Source: Apiospora phragmitis (Eukaryota; Ascomycota; Sordariomycetes; Amphisphaeriales; Apiosporaceae). From it: DNA of 64,000 nt. Positions 25,809-37,530 of this stretch are shown in pieces. The first letter of the stretch is position 1, and each line of letters starts with the position of its first letter. The notes beneath the pieces were generated by a model. It worked only from the letters and a program-made list of their open reading frames with translations. It did no database searches and was not told the DNA's origin. The stretch is from assembly GCA_038363925.1 (NCBI GenBank), contig JAQQWL010000001.1, positions 2,842,024 to 2,906,023 on the forward strand, given 5' to 3'. Both the position numbers and the translations under genes were made by a program.

Positions 25809-26578
25809 ACTATAGATCATTCGTTGGCGGTGTATAGACGTCACCAGCATTTTAGCCACGAGCCTAGTGTTGTTGTGATAGATTTCTAGTTCAAAGGCAA
25901 CGTTACTTTGGCGAGGACTGTCGCTGACCTACAAAGCGAAAATAATTCCATAGGGGGTCTAGAATAGCAGCAGCCAAGTCTGTTTGCTATACGGCGTAAC
26001 TATAGCAGCTCAGCCACATCGTACTATGCATTTTCTCTAATCAGGCATAAAACGCTTGCCAAGTTCTCGTCTTACGGCGCGATACAAGGCTAGGAATAGA
26101 TGTGAATATCCATCCAATGACGTGTAGGGATCTGGCATAGGTGGGCTGACACCTGAATTTTACTAGAGGCTTGGTAGCGATGCACACAACGTGGTTCGTC
26201 GATGGGCGTTGAGATCCCGTCAGCACTATGATGCAAGTTAGGCAAGCCATCACACACCATGGGCGTTCCTAAGCCTCGTTCTCAATCTCGTATTTCAGTT
26301 AGCCTCGTAGGGACGTAAGCAGACTTGCAGTAGGACTCAACGTTGCCAATACTCTTCCCCGTATTCAGCTGCTGACTCTGTCAAGTCACGACTGAGTTTA
26401 AGAACCAGACCATCAAATAATACGGAGATTTTGACTATAAAAGGAGATGTCTCACTCTCATCCCCAATGCACTCCAGTCTACGCATCAGCATCCAGTCTA
26501 CAACCAAGATAACACTCTGAGAAGCGCGAAAACATCCAAACTCTTCGCTACCTACCGGGCAGAACACAAATCGTCACA
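25809..26578. other. Intergenic: MFS 3' flank and promoter of the secreted-protein gene
   Basis: About 770 bases without coding character separate two rightward genes. A TATA-like box lies at 26435-26442, about 140 bases before the next start codon. Confidence 0.5.
26435..26442 (+). promoter_or_regulatory. Probable TATA box of the small secreted protein gene
   Basis: TATAAAAG sits 137 bases upstream of the ATG at 26579. This leaves room for a leader of roughly 100 bases. A strong TATA box suits a highly inducible secreted-protein gene. The assignment rests on sequence match and spacing only. Confidence 0.5.
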
Positions 26579-27199
26579 ATGTTTAGCAAGGTGATCGCAT
26601 TGGCCGCCGGCCTCGTCTCCTTCGCCGGCGCCAGCCCCATAGCCCCGGGGACTGGCAATGACCTCTACTGGCCCGTGACCGAGTTCCAAGCATCCAAGCC
26701 GCACCTGAGCACCTATGTGAAGTAAGCATTTCCCGCTCATTCTTCACCAGCATTGCTATCCATCATGAGAGAGTTCTTCGCTGACGCATGGGCCCGCTGC
26801 CACAGCTACCACTTCAAGATCGCGGTCCCGAAGCCGGACTCGCCGGTGCTCGAGTGCCGCCTGAGCCGGGACGCCGGGTCGTCGGGGGCCACGTCCCTGC
26901 CCTACGTGTGGGCCGGCGCGGCGCCCTGCCAGGACGCCGACGGCAACGTGGTCGAGGCCATGACCTGGACGTTCTCGCAGGCGGCGCCCGACAAGGAGAC
27001 GCCGACCGTCAGCAAGGACGCGACGTTCAACGTGACCTACAGCGGCGCGCTGCCCAACACGGTCTACCGCGGCACCTACACGATCCCCGGGTCGCAGGTG
27101 TACGTGTACCTCAACGAGGAGCCGAACCCGTTCGACAACGACGTCGGCTACGGGGGTCCCTCCGAGTTCCGCTTCACCGACATCCAGGTGGCGGTTTAG
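26579..27199 (+). CDS. Small secreted protein, candidate effector
   Basis: This predicted secreted protein has 178 residues and unknown function. It opens with a clear signal peptide, MFSKVIALAAGLVSFAGAS, followed by PIAPGTG. One 84-bp intron (26722-26805) splits the codon after TYV. The mature part is rich in beta-type sequence and has only two cysteines (ECRLS and APCQD), which could form one disulphide. It ends in FRFTDIQVAV. Size, the single intron and the general pattern recall Alt a 1-like/AA1-like secreted proteins, but I cannot demonstrate the family. Codon use is strongly GC-biased at third positions, consistent with good expression. Confidence 0.75.
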
Positions 27200-28564
27200 G
27201 TAGCAGCTTACCTGAGTAAAGCTTGATAGGTACGGATCTACAGCTGGGGATGGCATCACAGTAAGAGCCACGCGTCAGTCGGTTAGTTGGTGTGGAGAAC
27301 GGAGTTGAGCGGGCGGTAGACCTTGCTAGTTGTTGGTTATCAGCTATGTAGATACATGTGGTAAGTAGGTTAATTCAGCATCGCGTGTTTCGAAAAGGCC
27401 AGAACGCCTCTGCTTGAGACCATCATGCCTTCAAATGTGTTATCAATCCGCCCACCGCCCGCCAGCATTATCTGGTCGTTCCATCCGGCGTACCGCATTG
27501 AGTGGTTGCCGACAGGCATTAATGAAAGCTTGGCGCAAGTTGGCAGTTGGTGGGCCCAAGTCTGGGACCGACTCTGACGTAGGGCGCTCTTCTGTGCTTA
27601 CGTGGGATTTGTAGTCTGCAATTCTGTTAGAACTGGACGTTGGACTATGGGATTTTTAGGAAGGATAAAAATAGGCGAGAGTCTTGTATGTCTTGTATGT
27701 GTACGTGAGACTCGGAAGATGGAATACAAATTACGGGAATACGGAAGTTAGATGCATGCAGCCGTTGGTGTTGGTGTCGCCCACCAACAGGCAACAGCTC
27801 AGAAGCAGGTGTTGATGGGGGCCTGTAGAAGTCGACCGTTGTTGGGCTGATGTGGTTTTGCTGTAGTGCACCGCACCAGACGGCTAGGCTAGGCTGGATC
27901 CGGCACAGCCCTGACTGAGAAGGGTCTGAAGGTTCACATGCTCCAAACACTCACCACTCACTCACTGCAATTGTTTCTATGAACATCCGACTTTGAGCAT
28001 CCTCAGCATTATCGCCGTCAATCTTTCCATTTTTATTCAATTCCATCCCCTAGTAGTAGCTCAAGATGGCCTGGATGGACAGGAGCGACATGCTAGCAGC
28101 CGCCATCCCTTGCATTGGGTCTCCACCAAACCCCAAGCAGCCAAGGCAGGCCATAAAAAAAAGGCCTGGGTTTTTGTTCTAGTGCCACCAACAATGGACA
28201 ACCACAGGGCACTGCACTCTGGGCGTAAGCAATAGGCAACTGGCAGCGACAGAGCAACTGGCGATTGGCAGTACAAGTGCAGTTTTGAGCACAGCGCAGG
28301 TGCAGAACGCGCAACAAGACAATCAAACCAGACTCCACCAAATCCCCATTCTTCTGGTGCGTGCTGTGCCGTTTCATCTTGTTTGCCGCAATCCCTCCCT
28401 TCTTTTATTTGGGTAACCCCCAGCCTGCAGCTTGACGTGGGAAAATTAATAACTTGATCATGCTGCTGCTGTCGCTGCCAAGTTTTGCTTGTTCCTGTTT
28501 TTGCTTCTGTACTTAGAGAGAGAGAGAGAGCAGACTCGGACCAGACAAACAACAACCGACCGAT
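27200..28564. other. Intergenic, no gene seen
   Basis: This is 1.4 kb between two rightward genes. A short GA run lies at about 28516-28531 in what should be the leader of the glycosyltransferase gene. No conserved coding sequence is visible. Confidence 0.5.
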
Positions 28565-30020
28565 ATGATGCTTGCGCCGGGCGTCTTGCGGCTGGGCATC
28601 CGACTCGTGCGCCAACTCGCCATCGTCATTCCCGTCCTAGTCTTGCTTTTATGGGTCCTCCTGCCGAACGACCATTTCCTCCGTCTTTGGGCGCGCTTCA
28701 ACCTCAGCACCATCATTGACCCGACCCTGACCACCAGCCAGTTCTACGGCACGCCGTTGCCCTACCCCGTGGATCTGAATCAGGATGTCGCCCTGCTCGT
28801 CAAGTCGGGCTACGGCACCCGCCACCGCCTACGCGGCTGGCTGGACCTCATCCAGCGCGGCCTGCACTTCGACAAGTTCCTCTTTGTCGCCGACTTCGAC
28901 ACCGACGACCTGGCCATGGTCGACGCCAAGGGCGAGCCCGTCATCGTCCACAATGTCGCCAACATGACCATGCACCGTGTCATGAACCAGCTCAATTTCG
29001 AGGCCCAGAAGCGCTACCCACGCATCGAAAAGTACACCACCCTCGAAGGCGCATTGAAGCATGAGTACAACACCATTGCCGAGAAGGTCGCCCTCGAGTT
29101 CGGCTGGGAGATGGACACCATCAAGGTAATTGAACGATTGACCCATGCTGCACTGGGTGCCGCATTGAGTAGTGCATGCTTGCTGACTTTTGAATTGCAG
29201 TTCATCCCGAGTCTGGAACTGGCCTACATCCGGTTCCCCAAGGCCAAGTGGTATCTGCTGGCAGATGACGATACCTATCTCATCCGTCCCTCCCTCGAGC
29301 AGTTCCTGGGCCACCTCGACTCCAGTAAGAGCTTCTACGTCGGCAATGCCGTCGGCGCTTGGAACGGTCGCTTTGCCCACGGCGGATCCACCATCGTGGT
29401 ATCCCGCCCGGCGCTGGCCCAGCTGTTCAACGGCCATCCCGACGTGGTGGAAGAGGCGTACGTGAGGTCCCTCACCGCCTCTCTGGGCGACCATCTCGTG
29501 ACCAAGACTTTCCACCGGATCGGGCTCTACCTGAAGGAGGGTTATAGCCGCTTCTTCAACGGGGAGCCGCCCGCGACCACCAAGATCCGCCACGACCGCA
29601 TGTGCGACCCCATCATCTCCTACCACCACATCAAGACCTCCGAGGCCATGATGTCCGTCCACGACGTCTTCGGCCACGCCACCACCCCCGTCGCGCTGGC
29701 TCGACACCTGGCGCCTTAAGGGAGCGCCGACGTTGCAGCAGCTCGAGAAGCAGCCCATCATCCAGGACTGGGACCATGTCGGCGGCCTGGACGAGTATAC
29801 GCACAGCGTCAAGGCCGACACGGCCGAGGCCTGCCAGTCCAAGTGTACCAGCAAGTGGAGCCCGTGCCTCGCCTGGACCTTCATCCCCGAGACCAAGGTG
29901 TGCAACACGAGCCCGTGGATGATCGTCGGGCAGACAGAAGTAGGGAGGATGACGGGCGTCAACACGCAGCTCGTCCGTAAGCTGGCGAAAGACTGCCTGT
30001 CCTCGATGAATAAAGTATAA
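28565..30020 (+). CDS. Glycosyltransferase family 31-type (Fringe-like) type II membrane protein
   Basis: This is a probable Golgi glycosyltransferase. Residues about 15-35 (VRQLAIVIPVLVLLLWVLL) form an N-terminal signal anchor. The catalytic region carries FPKAKWYLLADDDTYL, whose DDD motif binds the metal and nucleotide sugar, and later HGGSTIVVSRPAL. A 75-bp intron at 29126-29200 contains no stop and keeps frame, so it is easily missed, but its borders are canonical and the conserved sequence is continuous without it. One extra base near 29693 shifts the frame. The C-terminal part (WRLKGAPTLQQLEKQP, then a Cys-containing segment to the TAA at 30018-30020) is in the next frame. That segment, with CQSKCTSK and CLAWTF, looks like a PAN/apple-type module. 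The acceptor sugar is not predictable. Confidence 0.82.
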
Positions 30021-30179
30021 ATAAACAGGCGGAACGATACATGCGTACAAGCCGAAAGGAAATCACCTCCCATGCCTCCACCTGATCCCTGCCAAAGCTT
30101 GTCGCGTTGGCGGCGTCGCCCTTCCCAGAAACCCACTCAATGGGCAAGACGAAAGTCGAGTCGACGACCACCCTGGAGT

Positions 30180-31790
30180 TTTGTGTCCTATGTGTAAGCT
30201 CTCTTCCTCCGTTATGCGCTGTTTGTTCCTCCATATGGAATCGGCTTTAGCTGTGAAGAACAACAAGATGGCGATGGCGTTGATAGCGACCATCGCGCGG
30301 TTGCTACAATGAAGCATTTCCTTCTCCTCGTCCCTATAGATGAAGTTCCTGATGATGTTGCCAGATTGGATTGCCATCTATCTAACTGTGGATTTTTAGT
30401 AGTTGGGACTGGTATGGTAGCGCCTCAAGCAGGCAGGGGATCACGCACACATTGTAGACAGCAGCAGACACGGACCGGGTTCCCACGTTCGAGTTTCAGG
30501 AGGTCCATGCCACCGAGACGGCATTTAGATTCGAGTTAGCCCATGCATAACCCTCGAGTACGACTCGAAACGGCAGGGACGACGTCTCACGGCAGTACGG
30601 ATAAGATAGGAGGATTGTTACCGTACGTCCTCGATAAGGCCAGGCCACCACGCATCGTCCACCAAGCTCGGATGGAAGAGACCAGGCTCCGCTTGTTGAC
30701 GTAATCGGCCAGTGGCGTCAGCAGTAAGAGAGTGACGATGTGAGAGAAACTCTATTAGTGTTTTCACCCCCTGTTAGCCAGTCGTTGAACATGCAGATAC
30801 CCCTTCTTCAGCAATGCGCCCTCGAATTGATCGGTTTTGACCTATAGAGGGGGTTGGTGAGAATGCCGAAGCCCGCCGACTTCAGTATCAACGTGATATG
30901 CTCAGACGGCGGGCTCTGGGGATGCAGACCATCAGCCCTCAAGTCGTAGTCGCACAGCGAGCTCCAGCGGCACCGCGGCGTGATGGCCTGGCGGTTGTGC
31001 ATGTTCGTCCTTAGGTATGTCGTCGCGGAGGACGCATTCACCACGATTGCGACCTCGCGGTCGGTGAACCACCCTCGAGGCTGGAGCCACGTTTCCGTTT
31101 GCACCGCGGTCGCTGGCATCATGAAGGACGCTATGCCGACCTGTGATTGACGATGACAGATGACGCTTGAATCAGTGACTAGCTCATGTTGCGTGCGCGG
31201 GGCTTACGAATAGAGTCGTCAGTAGGGAATACCAAAATTAGGGGAGTATTGGAGTAATTATTTCACCAGCCGCAAAGGTGCACAAGCTAGTAGGGAGGTG
31301 AGGGTGCCAGTGGTCAACAGGGTCGCCCAAAAGTAGCTTGCACATGCCAACAAGGTTCGGTCTGCAGCTGCCCCTCTCCTTTAGTTGAGATCGCCTTAGC
31401 CTGATGGGTAGGTCTCTCAAGGTGTAAATAGTTCAGCCAGAGAGCCACGTCAGGTATGAAGCCACGTTGTAGAATCACTTCTAGTCAGCATCGGAGCTGG
31501 GCGGTCGATCAACCCTGTCAAAATCTGTGTGATATGTAGACCGGAGAATAACCACCTCTAGAGGTTGGGCAGAACCCTGGTGGCCGAAAAGTCTTCTCCC
31601 GCTCAGGGCGCACTGGGAACAGGCAACGACAGAACAGAGGCAGATCTGCATGGGGCTCGAGTGGTCCGGTCCGACCGAGTGCTGGATCGACGAGTGGATG
31701 CCGAGAAACTTTGGCCGGGAGGCCGGTCTGGATCGGCGGGACATTGCTCAGCAGCTCCAAGATGATATTGAATGTTTTTGTTTCTTTAAC
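30180..31790 (-). pseudogene. Decayed Dal5-type permease (anion:cation symporter MFS family)
   Basis: Scattered pieces in all three leftward frames match, in order, the allantoate-permease family. Near 31700-31560 is SVVACSQCALSGR. Near 31330 is YFWATLLTTGTLTSLL. At 31130-31060 are PATAVQTETWL and RGWFTDREVAIVVN. Near 31000-30870 are MHNRQAITPR and HITLILKSAGFG. Near 30760-30640 is ADYVNKRSLVSSIRAWW. Near 30480 is TRSVSAAVYNV. At 30370-30230 is the tail IQSGNIIRNFIYRDEEKE with FFTAKADSIWRNK. Frame breaks, stops and shortened segments are more numerous than in neighbouring genes, so I judge this a true pseudogene. Its GC content is normal, so RIP is not the cause. It lies directly downstream of the glycosyltransferase on the opposite strand. 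Confidence 0.65.
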
Positions 31791-32009
31791 TCATGATTTA
31801 GTGCCTAGTTCTTATAGAAGAACATTTAAGGAAATTGGTTTAAAGGTGATCTCTAGATATTCCACTGGGATATGAAAATATCACGAGAACCATCGAAACT
31901 AGAAAAACAACCTTTACAAGATTTCATGCCATGAAACTATCAGTCAGAAAGTTAATGGATGGGTAGATTCCTGTTGAACTAGCGTAACTGTGAGGGTGTC
32001 GCCCCTAAA

Positions 32010-32376
32010 CTACGCATGCCCCTGAACCCAACGAGGTCGATACGGCTCGTCGAGATAGGCCTCCTCATCGGGCGTCAGAAGCTTGCCCCGCGCCCCCAAG
32101 ATCTCGTCCAGGCGTTCGACCGAGCTGAAGCCGACGAGCGGGGCCGCCACCCGGCGGTTCAGCCAGGCCAGCGCGACGTGGCTCATGGGCCACCCCCGCC
32201 GCCGCGCGATCTCCTCCACGCGCCCCACGATGGCCTGCGACGCCGAGGTGTCCTCGTCGTGGTACAGCTCGCCGTTCTTGTTCACCGTCGACCGCAGACT
32301 GGTCCCGTTCTGGTTCCAGGGGCGGGCGAGCTGGCCCGAGGCCAATGGGGCCCACTGTAGGAGGACAAATGCCCAT

Positions 32377-32407
<31 letters not shown>

Positions 32408-33414
32408 AGGGATAATTCTCTTTCTTCTTCTTCTTCTTTCACCTGTTATTGAATGGATCGGAAGAGAACCTACTGGGATCAGTCCTGCGACGAACTTGGT
32501 ATAGCCGTGCCTGTCGGCTGCTTGCTGCAGCGAAGCCAGCTGGTACGTCCACATCGAGCTTGCGCCGATATACCTCACCTTGCCTGCTTTGACGAGGCAG
32601 TCGAGCGCTTGCATGGTTTCCTCGGGGGGCACTTGTTCGTCGAAGCGGTGGATCTGGAGCAGGTCGATGTACGTCGACCCCAGCCGCTCCAGCGAGGCCT
32701 CGACCGCATTGAAGATGGCGCTCCGCGAAAGGCCTGCCGGCGAAACCATCACTCACAGCTGTCAGCGATCTTCTGATCTCTTCTCAAAAGTTCAACGAGA
32801 AGGGGTGTCTGACCCCATGAGTTCATATAGTCCTTGCTTCTTGCAGCCTCGACGCTGTGCACGGCGACTCCGCTGCCCACTTCGAAGCTCTCATGGTCGC
32901 AGACGACCCGGCAGCATTTGGTCAACAGAACCACCTTGCTCCTGGGGATGCCGTATTTCCAAAGTGCTTTCCCAATGATTCTTTCCGACTCCCCATTGGA
33001 GTAGACGTTGGCTGTATCCCACTGGTCGCAATCAAAAAGTGTGTCAGCTGCACCGAAGGTCCGCGCGCGCATCGAAAGGAAGTGTGTAGTTGTTGCTCAC
33101 CGTGTTGACACCTCTGTCGTAGGCAGCCTTGAGTAGTGGTAGTGCCTTTGGCCGTAACGTTCTAGATCAGCATTCGCACGCAGACTAGCAGATTACACCT
33201 TGACCCCTTCCCTTACCTTTTCCTCGCCCAGCACCCACGGTAGCCACTCGGGGCTGCCAATTTGAAGACACCCCAGTATGGGATTCGACACGCGCAGCCC
33301 GCTCTTCCCGAGCCGGCAGTAATCTACCTTGGTCTTGGCCACGGACACCTGCAGCGACGTGGGGACCCCGGAGAACTTGCTGGCCTTGATGGCTGCATGC
33401 TTCGCTATCGTCAT
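32010..33414 (-). CDS. Aldo-keto reductase with an internal deletion
   Basis: This is an NADPH-dependent TIM-barrel reductase of the fungal AKR (YakC-like) type. The start is [12 protein letters not shown] (ATG at 33412-33414). Exons join at 33217/33145 and 33101/33021, then across introns near 32815-32730 and 32473-32355. Of the catalytic tetrad, Asp and Tyr are in WDTANVYS, Lys is in VVLLTKC and His is in LLQIHRFD. The C-terminal part includes [20 protein letters not shown]. The stretch after GYTKFVA jumps straight to GLIP. Relatives carry about 25 more residues there (the segment around MQN and YREEEREM) that contact the cofactor. The loss is in frame and the rest is open, so the gene may be expressed but is probably impaired. 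A GA-rich microsatellite lies in the last intron. Confidence 0.8.
32381..32412. repeat. GA microsatellite in the last aldo-keto reductase intron
   Basis: A GA dinucleotide run, with a GGGAGAGAGGG interruption at its right edge, forms a CT-rich polypyrimidine stretch on the coding (minus) strand, upstream of the acceptor at 32355. It lies within the intron 32355-32473. Confidence 0.8.
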
Positions 33415-34288
33415 GGTGCTCGAGGACCACGCGGTGGTATGTCCTCAGAAGTCATCTTGGGGCGGGATGAAGGAGAGTAGGGGGGAGATGGGGGATGGCT
33501 CTATCGGGCGCTGAATTCCGTGAAATCGAGCTAAGAGGAAAGTGATCAGTCGATCCTCTTAGACGCTGCGAGCTGAACCTCGCACACTGGTGCCGATCAT
33601 TGTGATACATCGCCATCATGTTTCATCCACGTAGAGGATGTGCCCTGAAGCCGTGTTCGGCCCCGCCATCTTTCTTGGAATGTCTCAATGTCTCACCTAC
33701 AGGAAGCTCGCTTCCATTTGACAGACGGCGTGCCGATCGACAACACGGCTCATTGAGATCTGCAGCTGCATGGAAGATCCGAGTGAGACACGGGCTGCAT
33801 ATCGGGTTCGGCATTGACATACGCCAATGCCAGGAACTAGTCAATGCGGCATATGCGAACTGCTACTGGCGGAAATATCGCCGAACCCATTGCTGCTGGG
33901 CCGTGGCGCAACAGCAGCACTGGCAGAAACCGAGTGGCGTTCTATATTCACCAGAGGAGGTATGCAATATCCCCATCCATTTAACTGAAAAGTAGTGACC
34001 TGTCACACCTATCTCACTCGTGCCGACATGCCTATTAGCTTCAAGTGGTTGCACATATCAGCCACGCTGAGGACTACGGGCCTGCCGGAGGCGAAGGGTT
34101 CTTGATCGACGCCGCCAGGGTTACGGCAGACTGCTCTGGGTTGCTCACTGTGCTGTTCATGGCGGTTTCAAACAGGTCATTGACGTGCGAGGCGTGCTAC
34201 CACACTCTCGAGAAGAAGTTGCTCTTGTCAAGGAACATCGCGAGCTATATGTAAATGAAATATATTGTTACCAAGCAGCACATCCCTG
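33415..34288. other. Intergenic, no gene seen
   Basis: About 870 bases separate the aldo-keto reductase start from the end of the NRPS relic. On the minus strand a few short unrelated open pieces occur near 34240-34050, but none matches a carrier domain that might have belonged to the relic. Confidence 0.45.
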
Positions 34289-36888
34289 CTAGATTACTAC
34301 GACCCCTAATGCTATCGCGGCACATTTCCGACCACGCTGATCTGCCTCGGCGTCACGCGTGGGATCTCCTGCTGGCCGAGCCACTTGGTGATGGACTGCC
34401 TGTCGAGCTTGGACGATGCGGTGAGAAGGCAGCGCTTCTACCGCATACCAGGAACTAGGGACCATGTAGGACGGTAGCTTTGATTCCAAACGGGCCCGGA
34501 TCTGGCCAAGGTGCTGATTCGCGACCGAATGGTGGACCGGGGCGGATCTAGCCAACGGGGATTCGTTTGGCAACAGCATCTTTGAGACCGAGGACGGCCA
34601 CCAGTTGCTTCTCGCCGCCGCCATCGAGCTGCACCGTCGCAAATGCGGCCTGGACAAGGGGTGCGAGCAAAGCGCCTTTTCGACTTCTTCCAGCTCAAAG
34701 CGCTGGCCCGAGATCTTGGCCTGGCTATCACTCCGGCCGACGTACCGTATGCTGCCGTCGGGACAGAATTTGCCCATGGCTCCGGTGCGAAACATGCGAC
34801 GGCTCGTCGTACTTTGACCCGTGGCGGCCTATCGAGGTGCAGCGATGAAAGCGGACGCGGTTTTCTCTCGGTCGTCGAGGTAGTCGCGTGCCACCGAAGA
34901 GCAGGGCTCCAAGGGACTCGAGGAGGCTGGCCCCCCACACGTAGCTGGCAAACTGGAGCATGCGCACGTCGCTTGTCCAGTCGAGTCGCTGGCCAAAGGC
35001 AACCAAAGAAGTGACCAAGCTGTGATGATCCAAAATGACGGCTTTTGGAGCCCCAGTACTGCCACTCGTGAACAAGATGTACGCGGCCTGACGTGGTGAG
35101 ACGTCTTTGGGAGTATCGTCAGCCGGGCACAAGGCCGAGACCGAACTTGCATCAACAGCCAAGACATCAGTCGCTATGCCCGCCAGAGATTCTATCAAGG
35201 CCCGCGAGACTATGGAGTAGCTTGGCTCGGCACCTGGTGATGATGGTTTGTTTCTGAGCCAATGGGTATACGGGATCAATGGGGACACAGGTGCCGCCCG
35301 CTTTCAGGACGGCAATCTGCGACACAGTGGCCCAAACAGATTTCTGAATAAGCAGTGCTACCGCCATCTCGGCCTCAACTCCCCTGGACCGGAGATCCTG
35401 GGCTAAAGCAGAGGAGTGGCTGCGTAGCTGCTCATACGCCAAGGTGCCATCTGGGCCGTCCACTGCTATGGAAGCAGGCTGCCGCCGAGCGACGTCGTCG
35501 ATCTGTTCATGAAGACAAATCTCTAGCGGCTCTGGGATATTCCTATTCCACTCCATCATAGACTCTAGGTCGTGATCACTGACCATCTTGATCTGTTCCA
35601 GCTCCGTGGTCAGCGGTGACTGCATGATGGTGCTCAAGACATGTTCAAATTGCCGCAGAACGCGGTGCACTTGTTCGTCGCACACCACCGACCGGTCGAA
35701 CAAGGTCTCGACCGAAACGCTGTCCCCTCGAAGAAGCAGACCAGGGTCAGGCAGTACGACCCGTGCGGCTTGTACTCGCCGTCGGAACGCATGATGCCCG
35801 AGTAAGAGGCGTCGTCGTTGCCGTCGCCGTCGACCGGTTTCATGGGGCGCACGTCCAGGATAGTGTTGAACTCGGACGCGGCCCGGGCGGCTTCGCTGAC
35901 GGCGCGGATCCTCTGCAGGCCGTACTGTAGCGAGGGGCTCTTGGCGACCTCGCAGCTCTCGCGCTTGCGCTCTTCCAGCAGGTCCCGCAGCGTGGACAGG
36001 GGCTTCAGGTTGACCTGCACGGGGAACGGCGCGGAGGTCGAGGATCCAGGGTAAATGATGGCAGCTGGCCCGCGCACCGCCTCGCCCGGACAGGACGCAG
36101 CCGAAGGTAACGCTGTCCGCCTTGGTGTAGGATGCCAGCGTCAAGGCCAGTGCGAGTTCGATGTACGAGGGGACTTGTGCGATGGCCACCCCGTAGGTCA
36201 GTGGCGTAATAGCAAGAGCTTTGTTGATCTTGACGGTGGCGTCGGCGATGTACCCGGGCTTGGCCGGCGGGAAGACCGCCGACTGTCCACTGAACCTGGA
36301 TGCCCAGAACGAGCGGCCGCCGTCGTCGTCGATGGACAGGTAGTACTCGACGAAGAGCTTGTAGCTGCCTCGCGGTTTTGCTTGAGCTCCATTGTACACA
36401 CAGGCGACGTCTTCCAGGAAGGCTTCCTGCGTTGGGTAATCGGCAAGGGCACGGTGTACTGTGAGCACCAGCTTGCTTTCGACAATGGTTGCCCGAGCCA
36501 GCGTCGCACCGAATCCTATCGGCGTGGATTTCTCCCTGGGGAGGAACTGCCGCAAGCTCTTCGGCGACCGCCCGACATGGAGGAGACCGCACAACCACCT
36601 GAACAGGGCCCAGCTGGCAGTCGACGATGCGAGTCCGCAGGATGGGGGTCGCGGCCACGACTTGACTTATCGCAGCGCAGAGTCTGTCTTGATGGGTCGA
36701 AGGCGCGAGAGAGAAAACCGCCACGTTATTGCACGCTTGCTTCCTCGACTGAGCCATCAGGCCAATCTGGATAGGGATACAGGATAGACATCCTCGATCT
36801 CGCCAAGGCCGATGCTGCAGGGAGTGGCAACCTCGTTCTTGACATCGTCTGGCAAGTCACTGAAGACTGGAATGTTTAACGGCGCCAT
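34289..36888 (-). pseudogene. Collapsed non-ribosomal peptide synthetase (C and partial A domain)
   Basis: The remnant opens at MAPLNIPVFSDLP (ATG at 36886-36888). The condensation-domain start IEDVYPVSLSRLA runs on in another frame with LMAQSRKQACNN. At the condensation active site, where HHxxxDG is expected, the sequence reads HRALADY, so the second His is gone. The adenylation domain has LAYEQLRSHSSALA, GGTCVPIDP and the A3 loop YILFTSGSTGAPK (near 35060), but breaks off after SLLESLGALLFGGTRL (near 34880). It resumes at the A7/A8 region, FRTGAMGKFCPDGSIRYVGR (near 34790). Motifs A4-A6, including the substrate pocket, are missing. No carrier domain follows. Several frame shifts add to the damage. 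This is a dead gene of unknown former product. Confidence 0.85.
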
Positions 36889-37530
36889 GGTGAAGGATAC
36901 TTTCCTGACGATAGGATATGCTTTTGACACGGGAGGCAATCAAGGTGGAATGTAGCTGCATACCTGATACAGCACTCAAGTGTTTCTGCTACACAGCTGC
37001 CATGAAGAGTCTGATCGGGCCACTGTCATCATTCCTATTATTCATGGGGCTCGGGCGACCCAGCGGAGAGACACCCGAGACAGTGAGACATAGTTGGGGT
37101 TCTGAGCAATTTGCGCTTGAAACAGCAGACATCATGGCTGCAGGCAGAGTATCATAACATTTGGCTTCGGGGTATGTAGTATAATGCCGGATTGCCCGGT
37201 CGAGTAGAAGTAGGGGGTGCCTTACCAGAAGACTACTGTTGAGTCGCAGTATGCGCTGTCCAATAGAACTTGATTTCGGAGCCCCGTCCATGCAACAATG
37301 TTGCAGATGCGACCACCGCCTCCGTGTGTCGATCATGGTCAATGTTTTAGATTTAGCATTCGGATCTTGCATCTCAACACGTATGATGACACTGGAACGC
37401 TTGGCCCTTGCCGCATCTCAGAGTGTTCAATGCATCAGCTGGTATCATACTATCAAGAACTGCTTCTTCACTGCTCTAGCTACATAACCCCCACTGAGAT
37501 CCGCCACACGATTGATACCACGGATGGAGA
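36889..37530. other. Intergenic, no gene seen
   Basis: About 640 bases lie between the NRPS relic's start and the stop of the acetyltransferase gene, both on the minus strand. Nothing coding is recognised. Confidence 0.45.

Noticed and set aside
29126..29200. In-frame stop-free 75-base segment of the glycosyltransferase as coding sequence
   Set aside because: It has canonical GT and AG borders, and its 25-residue translation interrupts the conserved sequence leading to the DDD motif, so I treat it as an intron.
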